In this document: piece by piece, positions 27,422-37,679 of the stretch | Layout of the letters: each line of letters opens with the position of its first letter | Position numbering within the stretch: the stretch's first letter is position 1 | Position numbers and translations under genes: made by a program | Notes under the pieces: model-generated | Database searches by the model: none | Told to the model about the DNA's origin: nothing | What the model saw: only the letters and a program-made list of their open reading frames with translations | NCBI RefSeq assembly: GCF_000473045.1 | Contig: NZ_AXAY01000030.1 | Coordinates: 1-64,000, forward strand | DNA: 64,000 nt | Reading direction: 5' to 3' | Source: Bradyrhizobium sp. WSM3983 | GTDB taxonomy: Bacteria > Pseudomonadota > Alphaproteobacteria > Rhizobiales > Xanthobacteraceae

Positions 27422-28519
27422 ATGGAGTACGCTGGTTGGTGTAATGTAAGGGGCGATCTTTGGTCCGCAAGGCGAGCCGCCGCAGCGTTCCTGGACAATC
27501 TACCTGTCGAGGAAAACTCCGGGGCCATAGGTCGGCAGAACTGGATCGCCAGATGGACAAAGATCGGAGATGAGCAAAGCCTTCTTGGGGACTTAAATAT
27601 CAAAAACGGCGCCTTCGATGAGGCGACCGAAGCATGGCTCTGTGCGCTAACTGCTTTCGAAGTTGCCCGGCGGTTAGCTGACGAAGAAGACACACAAAGC
27701 GCAGAGATTTCGGTCAAAGTCGAGGTTGGCATTCAAAGGCTGAAATCGTCTCTGGTGCGCCAAACAGAACAGGTAAAGATAGCACCCTGCGATCAGGCCG
27801 AACTCCTAGCCTATTACTTGCCAGCTGGCGATCCCGATGTGCCGGTCCCGGCAATCATTTGCATCAGTATGGAAAAGGAAACAGGGCCCACGTTGTTCGG
27901 AAGGCTCTTGCCCGTGGTGTTTGGTCGGCGCATGTCGGTTCTCGTTATCTCTCACGACGACGTGTCACATCAATCGCGCGGGCAATCGGAGGAGTTGTTG
28001 TCTTGCTGTTTAGATTACTTATCAAATCGACCCGACATTGATGCTGCTCGAATTGGTGTGTTTGGGGAAGGTTTGTCGGCAGCTCTAGCAACTGCTTTCG
28101 CTGCATCCGATCGCCGCATTGCTGCGGCGGTCTGCGACGGTGGTCTTTGGAATTGGGCTCGAACTCGTGCGGCAATCAGCTGGATCACGAACGATGTAGA
28201 TGGAGTAGTCGACGATGTAATGTCGGCGCGTCGCGCGCAATTGACGCGCCAGTTGACATGCCCGATTCTCGTGGTCGCCGGCGGCCGGGGCATCGTCAGC
28301 CTTTCGGAGGCGACCCAACTACAGGCTGATTGCTTGGCGGCGGGGGCTGATCTTGACTTGGCGCTGCCGCGGATAGTTCGGAGCCCAGCGGGCGAGATTG
28401 AGAATTTCATAACTTCCGATGATTCCATCTTCGGATGGTTGGAGCACAAGCTCGCATGCAGCTCAGCTTGCGTTACCAATATCGGCCAGCCCGATCAAAT
28501 CATCGGACGAGATCACTAG
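27422..28519 (+). CDS. Alpha/beta-hydrolase-like protein (FrsA-like) lacking catalytic residues
   Basis: A 365-residue protein with an N-terminal helical domain (GDEQSLLGDLNIKNGAFDEA, about residues 45-65) and a C-terminal alpha/beta-hydrolase fold (VPAIICISMEKETGPTLFG; IDAARIGVFGEGLSAALATA; AAAVCDGGLWNW). At the nucleophile elbow the usual GxSxG reads GEGLS, so the serine is absent. In the last strand the expected catalytic histidine is missing too (RSPAGEIENFITSDDSI). The fold is retained over its full length without frameshifts, suggesting a non-enzymatic role or recent loss. A good AAGGGGG lies 9 bases before the ATG. The neighbours are unrelated, and its function is unknown. Confidence 0.7.
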   Translation: MEYAGWCNVRGDLWSARRAAAAFLDNLPVEENSGAIGRQNWIARWTKIGDEQSLLGDLNIKNGAFDEATEAWLCALTAFEVARRLADEEDTQSAEISVKVEVGIQRLKSSLVRQTEQVKIAPCDQAELLAYYLPAGDPDVPVPAIICISMEKETGPTLFGRLLPVVFGRRMSVLVISHDDVSHQSRGQSEELLSCCLDYLSNRPDIDAARIGVFGEGLSAALATAFAASDRRIAAAVCDGGLWNWARTRAAISWITNDVDGVVDDVMSARRAQLTRQLTCPILVVAGGRGIVSLSEATQLQADCLAAGADLDLALPRIVRSPAGEIENFITSDDSIFGWLEHKLACSSACVTNIGQPDQIIGRDH

Positions 28520-28730
28520 CAAAGGCGTGATTCGAAGCCCGTGCTGGGTCAGTGACAGGAGCGTTCGCGCCTTGGGCCTCAACGCCTCAACTACCAGCGC
28601 CACGCATCGAACGTATCCTAAGGAACTTTGTCACAGCGCGATCCACTAGAACAAAGCTCCGAGGAAAAGCTTTTCGCTAGGCAATCCGGCCCCCTCGAAA
28701 GTCATCCGTTAAGAAGCCGATAGTGATTGG

Positions 28731-29560
28731 TTAGTGATGGCGGCGATGAGGGCTGTCAGGATGAGGTACCAAAAAAGCCCTTAGCCAAGCGAGGATGCGG
28801 CGGAAGTTGTGGCCCACAGCTGAGAGAATGGCGTTGGCGGCATCGCCGACACGGCCTTTGAGGTAGCGGCAGCCGAGATTAGCTTGGGCATTCAGGTGTC
28901 CGATGATGGGCTCAATGGCGGAGCGGCGGCGGAGTTCACGCTTGATGGTGCCGAAGACGCCGCGCCTCTGGCCGGAGATGAGGACACGGCGGGGATTTTG
29001 CGCGTCGTGGCCGCGGTAGGATTGTCGCAGCCTGATGCCGTGCCTTCTCGCCAGGCGGCTGAGCCCCATGATCGCTGCATGCAGCAGCTTGGCATCGGTC
29101 GGAAAGGTGATGGCCTTGGGCTGCACCGTGGCGTCGACCGTGACCCGTTTGAGGTCCCGGCTGCGTAACGCGCCGGCCGCGTGCTCCACCCAAAGGCTCT
29201 CGGCCAACAGCAGTTCCAGCTTGTCGCCGCCGCTTGCGCCAGTGGCTCAGGTCCGAGCGCTCGTGCGGAAAGGCGCGTTGGGGAGAACTCTTCGCCGAAG
29301 AATTGGAAATACGGGTCGCGGACTCAGCGCTCGCACGCGCCCTCATCGGACAGCCCGAGCAACAGCAGCCCGATCATGAAGCGCGTCTCGATGCCGGGCC
29401 GGCCGTTCTCGCTATAGAGCGGCGCGATCTCGCCGTCGATCCAGTCTCAATCGACCTTGCCGGCAAGCAGAACCAGCTCGTGCTTCAGATTCATGATCTG
29501 GTCCAGCCGCGCCCGGAACAGATCGTTCGATCCCGTCGTCTTGCGCTTCTTCGGCCGCAT
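28731..29560 (-). mobile_element. IS5-family transposase remnant with internal deletion
   Basis: Starting at ATG 29560 the minus strand reads LDQIMNLKHELVLLAGKVDW, ENGRPGIETRFMIGLLLLGL, then frameshifts through AFPHERSDLSHWRKR to the frame 29207-28731, with SLWVEHAAGALRSRDLKRVT and ATVQPKAITFPTDAKLLHAA. The carboxyl part has the conserved RRRSAIEPIIGHLNAQ. Compared with full-length relatives, roughly 180 residues between LRQSY and RGHDAQNPRRV are missing in frame. Several shorter deletions and two shifts also occur. Immobile. Confidence 0.85.
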
Positions 29561-29852
29561 CGTCCCCTCCGATGCACCACAGAATCATAGCTCGCAACGA
29601 CGGGGAATCCGCAAAACGAAATTGCAAGGTTTGGAGTTCCCAAGCACGCCAAATCGCTGCAATCTCAAATGCCTCCGTATCCAAAAACATGACTCCCGCT
29701 CAATCGCTTAGAGGCTTGTTCACGGGACGACTCGAAAACTCATGACCTCGGTTCCACTCTGCTGCAAGAGGCGCGCCGCGACCGCCTGTTGCGAATCGCG
29801 CGCTTCTGACACGCACTCCGCCGCCTATCTCGGCGTTCGTGAACCTAGTTTC

Positions 29853-30335
29853 CTACAGTACACCTATATTCAATTTTTGAGATGCCAATCGGCTACTCTT
29901 CCTGATCGCGGCTAGTCGCTTATTCAGGTAGTCAACAGACGCCTCGTCTAGCCCATCAAACATAGCGGAGTTGAGGGCTTCTCTCTTGATTGATAATTTC
30001 GAAATTTCGGCACGCGCCTTTTCAGTCAACGACATCTGAACAAATCTTGCGTCGTCGGGCGAAGGCACGCGGGTTAGAAACTGCATGCTCTCTAATCTCT
30101 TGGTTTGGTTGGTAACAAAGGCTGGATGTATCCGTAGCTTATTCGCCACGGCTATCCCCGAGACCCCGCGTCCCTCATCGAGCTCGTCAATGGCCATTAG
30201 AATTAACCACTGCGGTTCGGTTATTCCTAACAATTGAGCCCAGCGCTTGTGTATCTCCTCGAGCTGGGAGTGTATCTCGACGATGTTCCAGATGAAGTCT
30301 CTAACGGCTCTGTCGAGCTGTTCTTTCCCGGTCAT
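29853..30335 (-). CDS. MarR-family transcriptional regulator
   Basis: A 160-residue winged-helix regulator. The amino-terminal dimer helix (EQLDRAVRDFIWNIVEIHSQ) is followed by the MarR core: ITEPQWLILMAIDELDEGRG, VSGIAVANKLRIHPAFVTNQ TKRLESMQFLTR, and the wing VPSPDDARFVQMSLTEKA. ATG 30335 is preferred; an in-frame GTG at 30368 would add eleven residues. It is divergent from the porin gene, with 474 bases between them, and may regulate it, though no clear dyad was seen. The ligand is unknown. Confidence 0.88.
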   Translation of the reverse strand: MTGKEQLDRAVRDFIWNIVEIHSQLEEIHKRWAQLLGITEPQWLILMAIDELDEGRGVSGIAVANKLRIHPAFVTNQTKRLESMQFLTRVPSPDDARFVQMSLTEKARAEISKLSIKREALNSAMFDGLDEASVDYLNKRLAAIRKSSRLASQKLNIGVL

Positions 30336-30809
30336 TTTGGTCGTTCCGCCAAAAAACTTCAGTATCACCGCGCGCGCGATGGCCCCACAAAGTAACAGGT
30401 ACCCCCCTTCGGCTAGTCAAGGAAGGTCACTCAAGGCATAGGCCCCATGTAATAAGACAATTGATCAATGCAATTGGATGACTAGGATCATTTCGGAAGC
30501 CCATCCGCCGAATTCATGTAAGGCCCTCCAAATAGCAGCAGGGCCCGTCCCTAAGACCATCTTTTTGCGCGATTTTGGATACGATTGAGGCGCTCGACGC
30601 GACATGTTGCTGAATTGATACATTCCAGCTTCAAGTGAGGGGGATACCAAATAATTAATTGAATTAATTGATATAGCTAAGTACATATAGTTCGACAACG
30701 AGGGGGCGCCTCGAAGTCGTTCCGTCGAGCAACCCTGCCCGTGGGGTGAGGTCAGCAGCGGCGGATTTTTGAAGGACGGAAACGACGTTTCCAACTTGGA
30801 GGTTCATCC
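30336..30809. other. Divergent promoter region between marR and porin
   Basis: AT-rich stretches (about 30640-30690) precede the porin and probably contain its promoter. No sigma54 motif or convincing operator was found. A GGAGG stands 8 bases before the porin ATG. Confidence 0.45.
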
Positions 30810-32324
30810 ATGAAACTGACGAAGCATCTCATCCTGGGCTCTGCGGCCATGCTCGCTGGCGCTGGAGCGGAGGCGGCTGATCTTCCTGTGAAGGCAAAGC
30901 CAGTCGAGTACGTGAAGATTTGTTCCCTGTATGGCAGTGGATTTTACTACCTGCCGGGTTCTGATACTTGCATCAAGATCGGCGGTTATCTGCGTGTCCA
31001 AACCTCGCTGAACACGAACGGTCTCTATGACGCACCCAGTAGCGGTTTGGGTGGCGCGAGAAATCGCCTCAGTAACTACTACACCACTGGCTCCCGTGAA
31101 GATCTGAACATTGATACACGCACCGCGACCGAATACGGCGTGGTTCGCACCTTCTTTGATGCTGTCTTCAATTGGAATTCGGGTGGCTATGCTGGCGCTG
31201 CCAGCTCTGCCGTGAATGGCTCGACCATCTATACCGGTACTAGTGCGATCTCTGGCGGTACGCTTGGTGTCTACTACGCTTTCATTCAGTTTGCTGGCTT
31301 CACGTTGGGTAAGGCGCAGTCGCAGTTCTCGTCGCCTTGGACCAACTATCCGGGAAACAATTTCGACGCTTTGCCGGGCGGCGGCGGCTGGGACGCCGTG
31401 AACCAGTTTACCTATACCGCTGACTTCGGGCAGGGCATCACGGCCTCGTTCTCGGCCCAGGATCAAGTCAACCATGACACAAGCAACATCTGGAATGTGA
31501 GCGCTGCGACGGCGCTGGGTCTCGCGACCGGCGCGTACGGTGCCAACGACATCGGCAGTTCGCGGTCTCCTGACCTCGTTGCCATGGTTCGCGTTGACCA
31601 TGCCTGGGGTCTCTTCCAGGCTTCGGTCGCCGCACATGACAATCATGCTGCTTACTATGGTGCGGATGAGACGACCGGCCATCCGGGCGACAAGTGGGGC
31701 TGGGCTGGTCAGCTGGCATTGTCGATCAAGAACCTCCCGACCGGTGCGGGTGATACCATCAACATGTCAGGCGTATATACGAATGGTGCAAGTCGTTACA
31801 ACTTCCAGGACTATATGTCGACCACCTACGCAATGTACGGTGGCACGGGAATAGCGGGTGCTTACCAGAGTGTCGGCCTTGCAGGTCTCTCTGACTCAGT
31901 CTTCGTGGCTGGCTCCGGCCAGCAGCTGACCGCGACCTACGGCTTCCAGGGTGCCTATACCCACAACTGGGATCCCCGCTGGAACACCGCTCTCTACGGC
32001 GCATGGGGTGCTGTGCGGTATAACAGCACGGCTAAGGGCTATATTTGCGGCGCGTTCGTCGCAACCCTCGCGCTTTCCAGCGGTCTTGGCGGCTGCAACC
32101 CCGATTTCAACTATTCGGCTGTGGGTGTAATCACACGCTGGACGCCGGTCAAGAACCTGACTTTTTCGGCCGACCTCACTTACATGATGCTCGACCAAAA
32201 GTATGCGAGCGGAAGCACTGTGACGCTGCCGTTGCAGTCGACTATCGCCAAGCCGGGTGCTGCGTATGAGCTGAAGGACCAGAATGCTCTCACTCTACTG
32301 CTTCGCGCTCAGCGTAACTGGTAG
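30810..32324 (+). CDS. Outer-membrane porin (rhizobial Porin_2 family)
   Basis: Trimeric beta-barrel channel of the outer membrane. The 504-residue precursor starts with a signal peptide (MKLTKHLILGSAAMLAGAGA, cleavage likely before ADLPVKAKPV). It is followed by the family hallmark YVKICSLYGSGFYYLPGSDT with two cysteines, CIKIGGYLRVQ, and many alternating amphipathic strands; it ends in aromatic tryptophan (LLLRAQRNW), the outer-membrane insertion signal. A strong hairpin terminator lies 60 bases downstream. A decayed partial copy occurs at 37.7-38.1 kb. The MarR gene upstream is divergent. Confidence 0.93.
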   Translation: MKLTKHLILGSAAMLAGAGAEAADLPVKAKPVEYVKICSLYGSGFYYLPGSDTCIKIGGYLRVQTSLNTNGLYDAPSSGLGGARNRLSNYYTTGSREDLNIDTRTATEYGVVRTFFDAVFNWNSGGYAGAASSAVNGSTIYTGTSAISGGTLGVYYAFIQFAGFTLGKAQSQFSSPWTNYPGNNFDALPGGGGWDAVNQFTYTADFGQGITASFSAQDQVNHDTSNIWNVSAATALGLATGAYGANDIGSSRSPDLVAMVRVDHAWGLFQASVAAHDNHAAYYGADETTGHPGDKWGWAGQLALSIKNLPTGAGDTINMSGVYTNGASRYNFQDYMSTTYAMYGGTGIAGAYQSVGLAGLSDSVFVAGSGQQLTATYGFQGAYTHNWDPRWNTALYGAWGAVRYNSTAKGYICGAFVATLALSSGLGGCNPDFNYSAVGVITRWTPVKNLTFSADLTYMMLDQKYASGSTVTLPLQSTIAKPGAAYELKDQNALTLLLRAQRNW

Positions 32325-32385
32325 ATCAATGTCAGCCTAGAAGGAGAAACGAAGCGGCTCTATAAATCTAAGTTTAACCTCCAAG

Positions 32386-32417
32386 AAGGCCTCCGGCATG
32401 CCCGCCGGAGGCCTTTT
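32386..32417 (+). terminator. Rho-independent terminator of the porin gene
   Basis: A perfect 12-base stem (AAGGCCTCCGGC / GCCGGAGGCCTT) with a six-base loop, followed by T residues, 60 bases after the porin stop. It is the clearest terminator in the window. Confidence 0.9.
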
Positions 32418-32607
32418 AAGTATAAATGAATTTTCTGCTGATGTTCTTATCTACGTGAATTTGCGAGCCGGCTATCCTACGTTCGCGCATATAGACCTGC
32501 ATGTTCGCGGGATCGTGAGCACGGATTTCGCAGGATTGTGAGCAACTTTTCAACGGCTCAGCTCGCTTCGGCCGACAACCTCAACCGGCTTAGGAACTGT
32601 CTCGTCA

Positions 32608-33590
32608 GTGAACGAAAGGCCGATTCACATCCAGAGATTGTCGATGCGCCGGATCAAAGAGGTTTTCTGCTTAAAGCATGTTCAAGGCTTGTCGGAGCGA
32701 ATCATCGCGCACACCCTGGGCAACGGTGCGGTGCACAGCTATCTGCGCCAAACCGGGGCTGCCGGGCTGAACTGTCCGTTGCCAGCCGGAATGACCGACG
32801 AGGACCCGGAGCTCTTGCTTTTCCCTGCGCCGAGGCCTGCATCGCAGAACCCGCAGCGGCGACGTCATCGACCCCTCAAGTGGGGAAGTGCAGTCGATGA
32901 AGCTGTTCGTCGCGGCAATGGGCGCTCCAGTTATACATACGCCGAGGCCTTGCCCAAGCGAGCGGCTCGCCGACTGGATCCCGGTTCACATCAACTTTTC
33001 GCCTTCCTCCGCGGCGCGCCGACATTCGTGGTCTGCGACAATCTCAAGGCCGCCGTCACCAATCCCGACCGCCACGATCCCGCCCTCAACCGAACTATGC
33101 CGAGATGGCGAGCCATTACGGCACCGCCATTCTCGCAGCCCGGCCGCGATGCCCAAAGTATAAGGCAAAGGTCGAAGTTGCAGCGCAAGTCACCCAGCGA
33201 TGGATTCTGGCGCGGCTGTGCAACTAACCAACGCTTCTTTTCATTGGCGGAGCTGAACACGGCCATCAAAATACTCGTCGTCGAGCTCAATGCTCGGCAG
33301 ATGCGCGACTTTGGCGCCAGCCGCGCCGAACTGTATGCCGAGCTCGATAAGCGCAAGCTCACAAAGCTGCCTGACCCGGCTTCCGCTTTCGCGCGCTGGA
33401 AGCGATGCCGGGTCGGCCCGTATCGGCTCATCCGTGAGCTCGTCGATGCGCGCATCGACGACAGAACGGTCGAGATCTTCCACAACGACCGGATCGCCAG
33501 CCACGCCCGCGCGCCCAACCGGCGGGGCCATAGCACCATTACTGACCACATGCCCAGCGCCCATCGGCACTACGGCCAATGGGCTCCCGC
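32608..33590 (+). mobile_element. IS21-family transposase (istA) remnant
   Basis: The plus strand reads SMRRIKEVFCLKHVQGLSER and later PTFVVCDNLKAAVTNPDRHD, FFSLAELNTAIKILVVELNA and RVGPYRLIRELVDARIDDRT, matching IstA in order. Short deletions and frameshifts scramble the catalytic middle (32880-33240). No istB partner is recognisable; an IS3 remnant abuts the 3' end near 33600. Confidence 0.85.
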
Positions 33591-33639
33591 CAGAGTGATC
33601 GCCGACGGCGAGCGATCGGTCCGTCGACCGCTGCCCTGT

Positions 33640-34240
33640 TCCAGAGCCCTGATCGCGGGTGCTGATCGGAAGATGATCCGCTATCGCTCCAGCCCCCGCC
33701 GAACTCGGCTCTACGCGGCCGATTGCGCGATATCACCAACGAGCGGCGGCGTTTCGGCTACCGCCGGTTGTTCGTCCTGTTGCGGCGAGAGGGAGAGCCA
33801 TCGGGGATCAACCCAGCGTTACCGCGAGGAAGGGCTCACCGTCCGCAAGCGACGGACTGGCCGCAAAGCTGTGGGGGCCCGTGCCCCGATCGTGGTCGAG
33901 GCGAGGCCCAACGCGCGCTGATCACTGGACTTCTTCCACGACCAGTTCGCTAACAGCCGGCGCTTCCGCATCCTCAACATCGCGGACGACGTCACCAAGG
34001 AATGTCTGGGCGCAATTTCGGATACTTCCATCTCGGACCGACGGCGTCGCCCGCGAGTTGACGGCGATCGTCGAGCGGCGTGACAAACCCGGTATGTCGT
34101 GTCCGATCACGGCACCGAATTCATCTGCAATGACATGCTCGCCTGGTGCAAGGAAAAGTGTCATCGACTGGCATTTTATCGCGCCGGGAAGCCGATGCAG
34201 AACGGCTTCGTTGAAAGCTTGCTGCGCGCGGCGCGGTTCC
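33640..34240 (+). mobile_element. IS3-family (IS407-group) OrfB remnant, copy 1
   Basis: Pieces in three frames read LRDITNERRRFGYRRLFVLL RREGEPSGIN, YREEGLTVRKRRTGRKAVG, ARELTAIVERRDKPGM and IDWHFIAPG, the OrfB integrase core in order. Indels occur every 100-200 bases. A shorter second copy is at 37.1-37.5 kb. Confidence 0.8.
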
Positions 34241-35164
34241 CTCAGTTCAAGGCCGGCCCGGCTCACCAGCCTGTGTGTGCTCTTCGACATCTTTGATCTC
34301 GTCGAGCAGGCACTCGGCGGCCAAACCTATCTCCCGAAAATGACCAGCGTGGGGTGAGAGGGCTCCGGTGGGTCTCTTCTCTCTCCTAGGATTGTCTCGT
34401 GCGCGATACGTGCGCTGACCTCTACCCCAGTTCGATGCGCTTTTGCACAGTTCGTCGCCGTGCGTCCACAGCCAACAATAGCTCGCCCACCAGACGCGAC
34501 CGCATCTCACATCGCATGCCGGTCGGACTGAGTTACCACGGCCGCACAAGAGGCGCGGTAAAGCTCATTTCACGCAGAGTTTCGGCTTGGATCGCCGGAA
34601 TGAGCCGAAAACATCCATCAGATCGTGTTTCATATGACCAGCATCGAGCTTTCAGGGTTTGTCGACGAAGCACGCATGAAAACGTGGACGAATGGTTGCA
34701 GCTAAGAGGATTCGCCAGGAGACGAAGAGCAAACTTGCTCGATAGTGTTCGGGGCGGCCTTCCTCTCGAGAATCATCTCATCGACGGTTACGTTCCCGTG
34801 TGAGGCGGCGCGAGTTTTTACGGCAGGCAAGGCGTGTCATTGCGTTCTCTCTTGGACCGTTTGCGCTCGCGGCTGAACGCTGGCACGAGCCTGCGTCCAG
34901 CCAGGCGCTACAATTCGGATCGCCTGCCAGGCGCCAACGATCAGATCATGCGAAGCCATAGAGCTGAAACAGCTCGCCAAAAAAGGGAGACTACCATGAG
35001 ATTGAGCCAAATATTTCGATCTCGATGCGGTTGGCTTGGCCTCTCTCGTGAGAATGGGCGAAGTAACGCTCTCGGAATTGACGCATCCAATTCGGGAGGT
35101 TCACCACGAAAATCAATCCCCGCCTCAATGCTGCCATTGCAGCTCCCTCTCGGATCCAATCACC
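34241..35164. other. Gene-poor region upstream of the amidase
   Basis: No frame is assignable. Near 34882 TGGCACGAGCCTGC looks like a sigma54 promoter but is one base short in spacing. The amidase frame is open back to 35036, but its normal start is at 35165. Confidence 0.45.
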
Positions 35165-36625
35165 ATGACTGAGATAGACTCGCTCACAGCCTCGGACGCA
35201 GTCGCCCAAGCCGCCGCGGTACGCCGGGGCGATGTCGCTCCTGTCGATTTGGTAGAGGCCGCGATTCGGCAGATCGAGCGCCTCGAGCCAGAGATCGGAG
35301 CTTTGGTTCATACTCGATTTGAGGAGGCGCGTAAGGAAGCGGCGAGTGCAAACTTGTCGGCGCCTTTTGCGGGCGTGCCTCTGATCCTCAAGGACAGTCT
35401 TTCGAGTACGCAAAACGGAATCCCGTATTTTGCAGGTAACCGCGTCCTGAAGGAGCGCCCCTACATCTCGCCGGCGGACTCACCAATTGGTGCGCGCTTG
35501 CGCAAGGCTGGCTTCATCACCGTGGCGGTCAGCAAGACGCCGGAGCTCGGCTTTTCTACGACCACCCAGCCGGCGGCCTTTGGACCGACGTGCAACCCGT
35601 GGGATCTCCGCTACTCGGTGGGCGGCTCTTCGGGCGGTTCGGCAGCGGCTGTCATGGCGAGAATGGCTCCAGTCGCGACAGGGGGGGACAGCGGCGGATC
35701 CATTCGGATACCGGCCTCGTTTTGCGGAACGATCGGGCTGAAGCCGACCCGCGGGCTCGTCCAGTTGCCGGAGCCCAACATCAATGATCGGATGCATGCA
35801 TTCGTCCTGACACGCACCGTACGAGACACGCGAGCCTTGCTGGGCGTTCTGGCGGGCGAAGATGCGAGGTGCCTCTTCACGTCAGGGGCGAGACCAAAGC
35901 ATCCTACGAACGGTGGTCCGCCGGACCTGCCGCGCCTTCGCGTCGGCATCGCGAGGACGATGGGGGGCGTAGAGGCGCATCCGGATTGCCACCGTGCAGT
36001 TGATGCAACCATTCCGGTCCTCGAACGTCTCGGCTTCAGCGTCGCGGATACCGCACCGTCGATCTTCGCGGCGAACGACGCACTCTGGGGCGGCGACCAC
36101 GACCTTCTTACTGTAGGGGCCATCGGTGCTCTCGGTCATCTCGAGACTGTCGCGGGACGGGCGATACGGCAAGACGAAGTTGAGCCATTCTTGTGGGAGA
36201 CGGCACATCCTGCGGCCGGAATGCCAGAACTGGAGGGTTACCTTCTTGCTGCGAAACGCCGAAGATCTTGGGCGGTTTCGGCCATGGGCTGGTGGAACGA
36301 CTACCATCTGCTCGTCTTACCAACGGTCTGCGAGCCGCCCGTTCTGATCGAAGCGCGGGCAAAGGAGACCATCGCGCAAACTACCTTGACCGAGATGCGG
36401 CAGATGGCTTTCTCATTTCCGTTTAACCTAACAGGTCAGCCCAGTATTTCGCTACCGCTTCACAGCACAGCAGAGGGCATGCCAGTGGGAGTTCAGCTCG
36501 TAGCCGATATGGGCGCCGATGACCTGTTGCTGACGGTTGCCGAGCGACTGGAGATGATGTTGCCTTGGAACCATCGAGAGCCACCGACGATGCGGCGGCC
36601 TTCTAGCGCGCCGTCCAACGAGTGA
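35165..36625 (+). CDS. Amidase-signature-family hydrolase
   Basis: Cytoplasmic C-N hydrolase of the Ser-cisSer-Lys family. In 486 residues the triad is visible: lysine in VPLILKDSLSS (about residue 79), and the serines in VGGSSGGSAAAV and TGGDSGGSIRIPASFCG, the latter with the conserved GxGSxRxPA-like layout. The C-terminal FNLTGQPSISLPL with MPVGVQLVAD is also typical. The pattern is near 6-aminohexanoate-cyclic-dimer hydrolase and other broad amidases, so the substrate is open. ATG 35165 (MTEIDSLTASDAV) gives the usual amino terminus. It is intact and isolated among IS debris; no operon partner is recognisable. Confidence 0.9.
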   Translation: MTEIDSLTASDAVAQAAAVRRGDVAPVDLVEAAIRQIERLEPEIGALVHTRFEEARKEAASANLSAPFAGVPLILKDSLSSTQNGIPYFAGNRVLKERPYISPADSPIGARLRKAGFITVAVSKTPELGFSTTTQPAAFGPTCNPWDLRYSVGGSSGGSAAAVMARMAPVATGGDSGGSIRIPASFCGTIGLKPTRGLVQLPEPNINDRMHAFVLTRTVRDTRALLGVLAGEDARCLFTSGARPKHPTNGGPPDLPRLRVGIARTMGGVEAHPDCHRAVDATIPVLERLGFSVADTAPSIFAANDALWGGDHDLLTVGAIGALGHLETVAGRAIRQDEVEPFLWETAHPAAGMPELEGYLLAAKRRRSWAVSAMGWWNDYHLLVLPTVCEPPVLIEARAKETIAQTTLTEMRQMAFSFPFNLTGQPSISLPLHSTAEGMPVGVQLVADMGADDLLLTVAERLEMMLPWNHREPPTMRRPSSAPSNE

Positions 36626-37080
36626 CACCGACAACGCGAGCACGGCGCTTCCATGTTGCAGCCCCAGATCAGTCAATAGGCATCGGCGGAACACCACAAT
36701 CTTCTTGCCGGATGCCGGCGAGTCAACGGCGGATGATGCGGCGTGTTGCGCCCGGGCGCCGGTGCGCGCCCTCACCACAATCGTCTTGACCTCAAGGCTT
36801 CCGCCGTCCCCCAAACTGTACGGCTGTCGGTCGCCTAGATCGTCGACCGTATCATCGTGCTGCGCGACGACCTTCCGCGAGGTCGACTGGACCGGCGGCA
36901 TCCTCACACAGCCGAATAATGACTTACTTGCCGGAACCCGAGCGAGCGAGATCTCATCGATGACCGTCACCGATCTGAAGCGGCTGCTTCCAACGGCACG
37001 TGCCAAATCATATTGTCGACCTCGGCTTTCGAGATTGCCCCCGACCTGCGTCATGGTCGACTGTGCTCGATCGTGGGCGC
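36626..37080. other. Debris between amidase and IS3 remnant
   Basis: Overlapping frames on both strands (36452-37207) give no recognisable protein. This may be the start of an unidentified IS remnant. Confidence 0.4.
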
Positions 37081-37084
37081 GAAT

Positions 37085-37480
37085 CGTAAGATGACTAGCT
37101 ATCGTCCCAGCCGCCCTCCGGACGTGGCTCTGCGCGATCTCGCCACGCGCGGCGGCGTTTTGGCTATTGCCGGCTGTTTGTCCTGCTGCGGCGAGAGGGC
37201 GAGCCATCGGGAATCAACCGGATCTACCGGCTTTTCGCGAGGAACGCTCGCCGTCCGCAAACGGCGGGCTTGCCGAAAGGTTGTGGGGACCCCCTGCTCC
37301 GATCCAGGTCGACGCGAGGCCCAACGCGCGCTGATCGCTGGACTTCGTTTCATGATCCGTTCACCAACGGACGACGCTTCCGCATTCTCAACATCGTTGA
37401 CGACGTCGATCTGCAGGCGGCGCGTTGCCCGTGAGCTCACGGGCATCGTCAACCCACGCGCGCGCGATCCTGAGAAGCCA
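37085..37480 (+). mobile_element. IS3-family OrfB remnant, copy 2
   Basis: Contains RKMTSYRPSRPPDVALRDL, a frameshifted SCCGERASHRES stretch, LAVRKRRACRKVVGTP and RRVARELTGIV, the same protein as the copy at 33.6-34.2 kb but with different deletions and cut off after the integrase middle. Confidence 0.8.
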
Positions 37481-37679
37481 CGCGGCGTTGCCGAAATTGA
37501 GCCACCGCTCGATCCCGTCATCAGCAGGTTCGAACGCCGGAATGCGGTGATGCGAGCGCAGCGATGTGACGCGCTCCCGCTCCAACGGTAGCCGTTACCA
37601 GTGACAAGGCCATTCCTATTGGGTATGCCGGCGACGAGATCGTTACTGTTGATTGCATCTAGTCGTCCAACACACAACC

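Noticed and set aside
31841..31855. TGGCACGGGAATAGC as a sigma54 promoter
   Set aside because: It lies inside the porin coding sequence and the -12 box is poor (TAGC, not TTGC).
34882..34896. TGGCACGAGCCTGCG as a sigma54 promoter for the amidase
   Set aside because: The distance between the GG and GC doublets is one base short, which abolishes sigma54 recognition.
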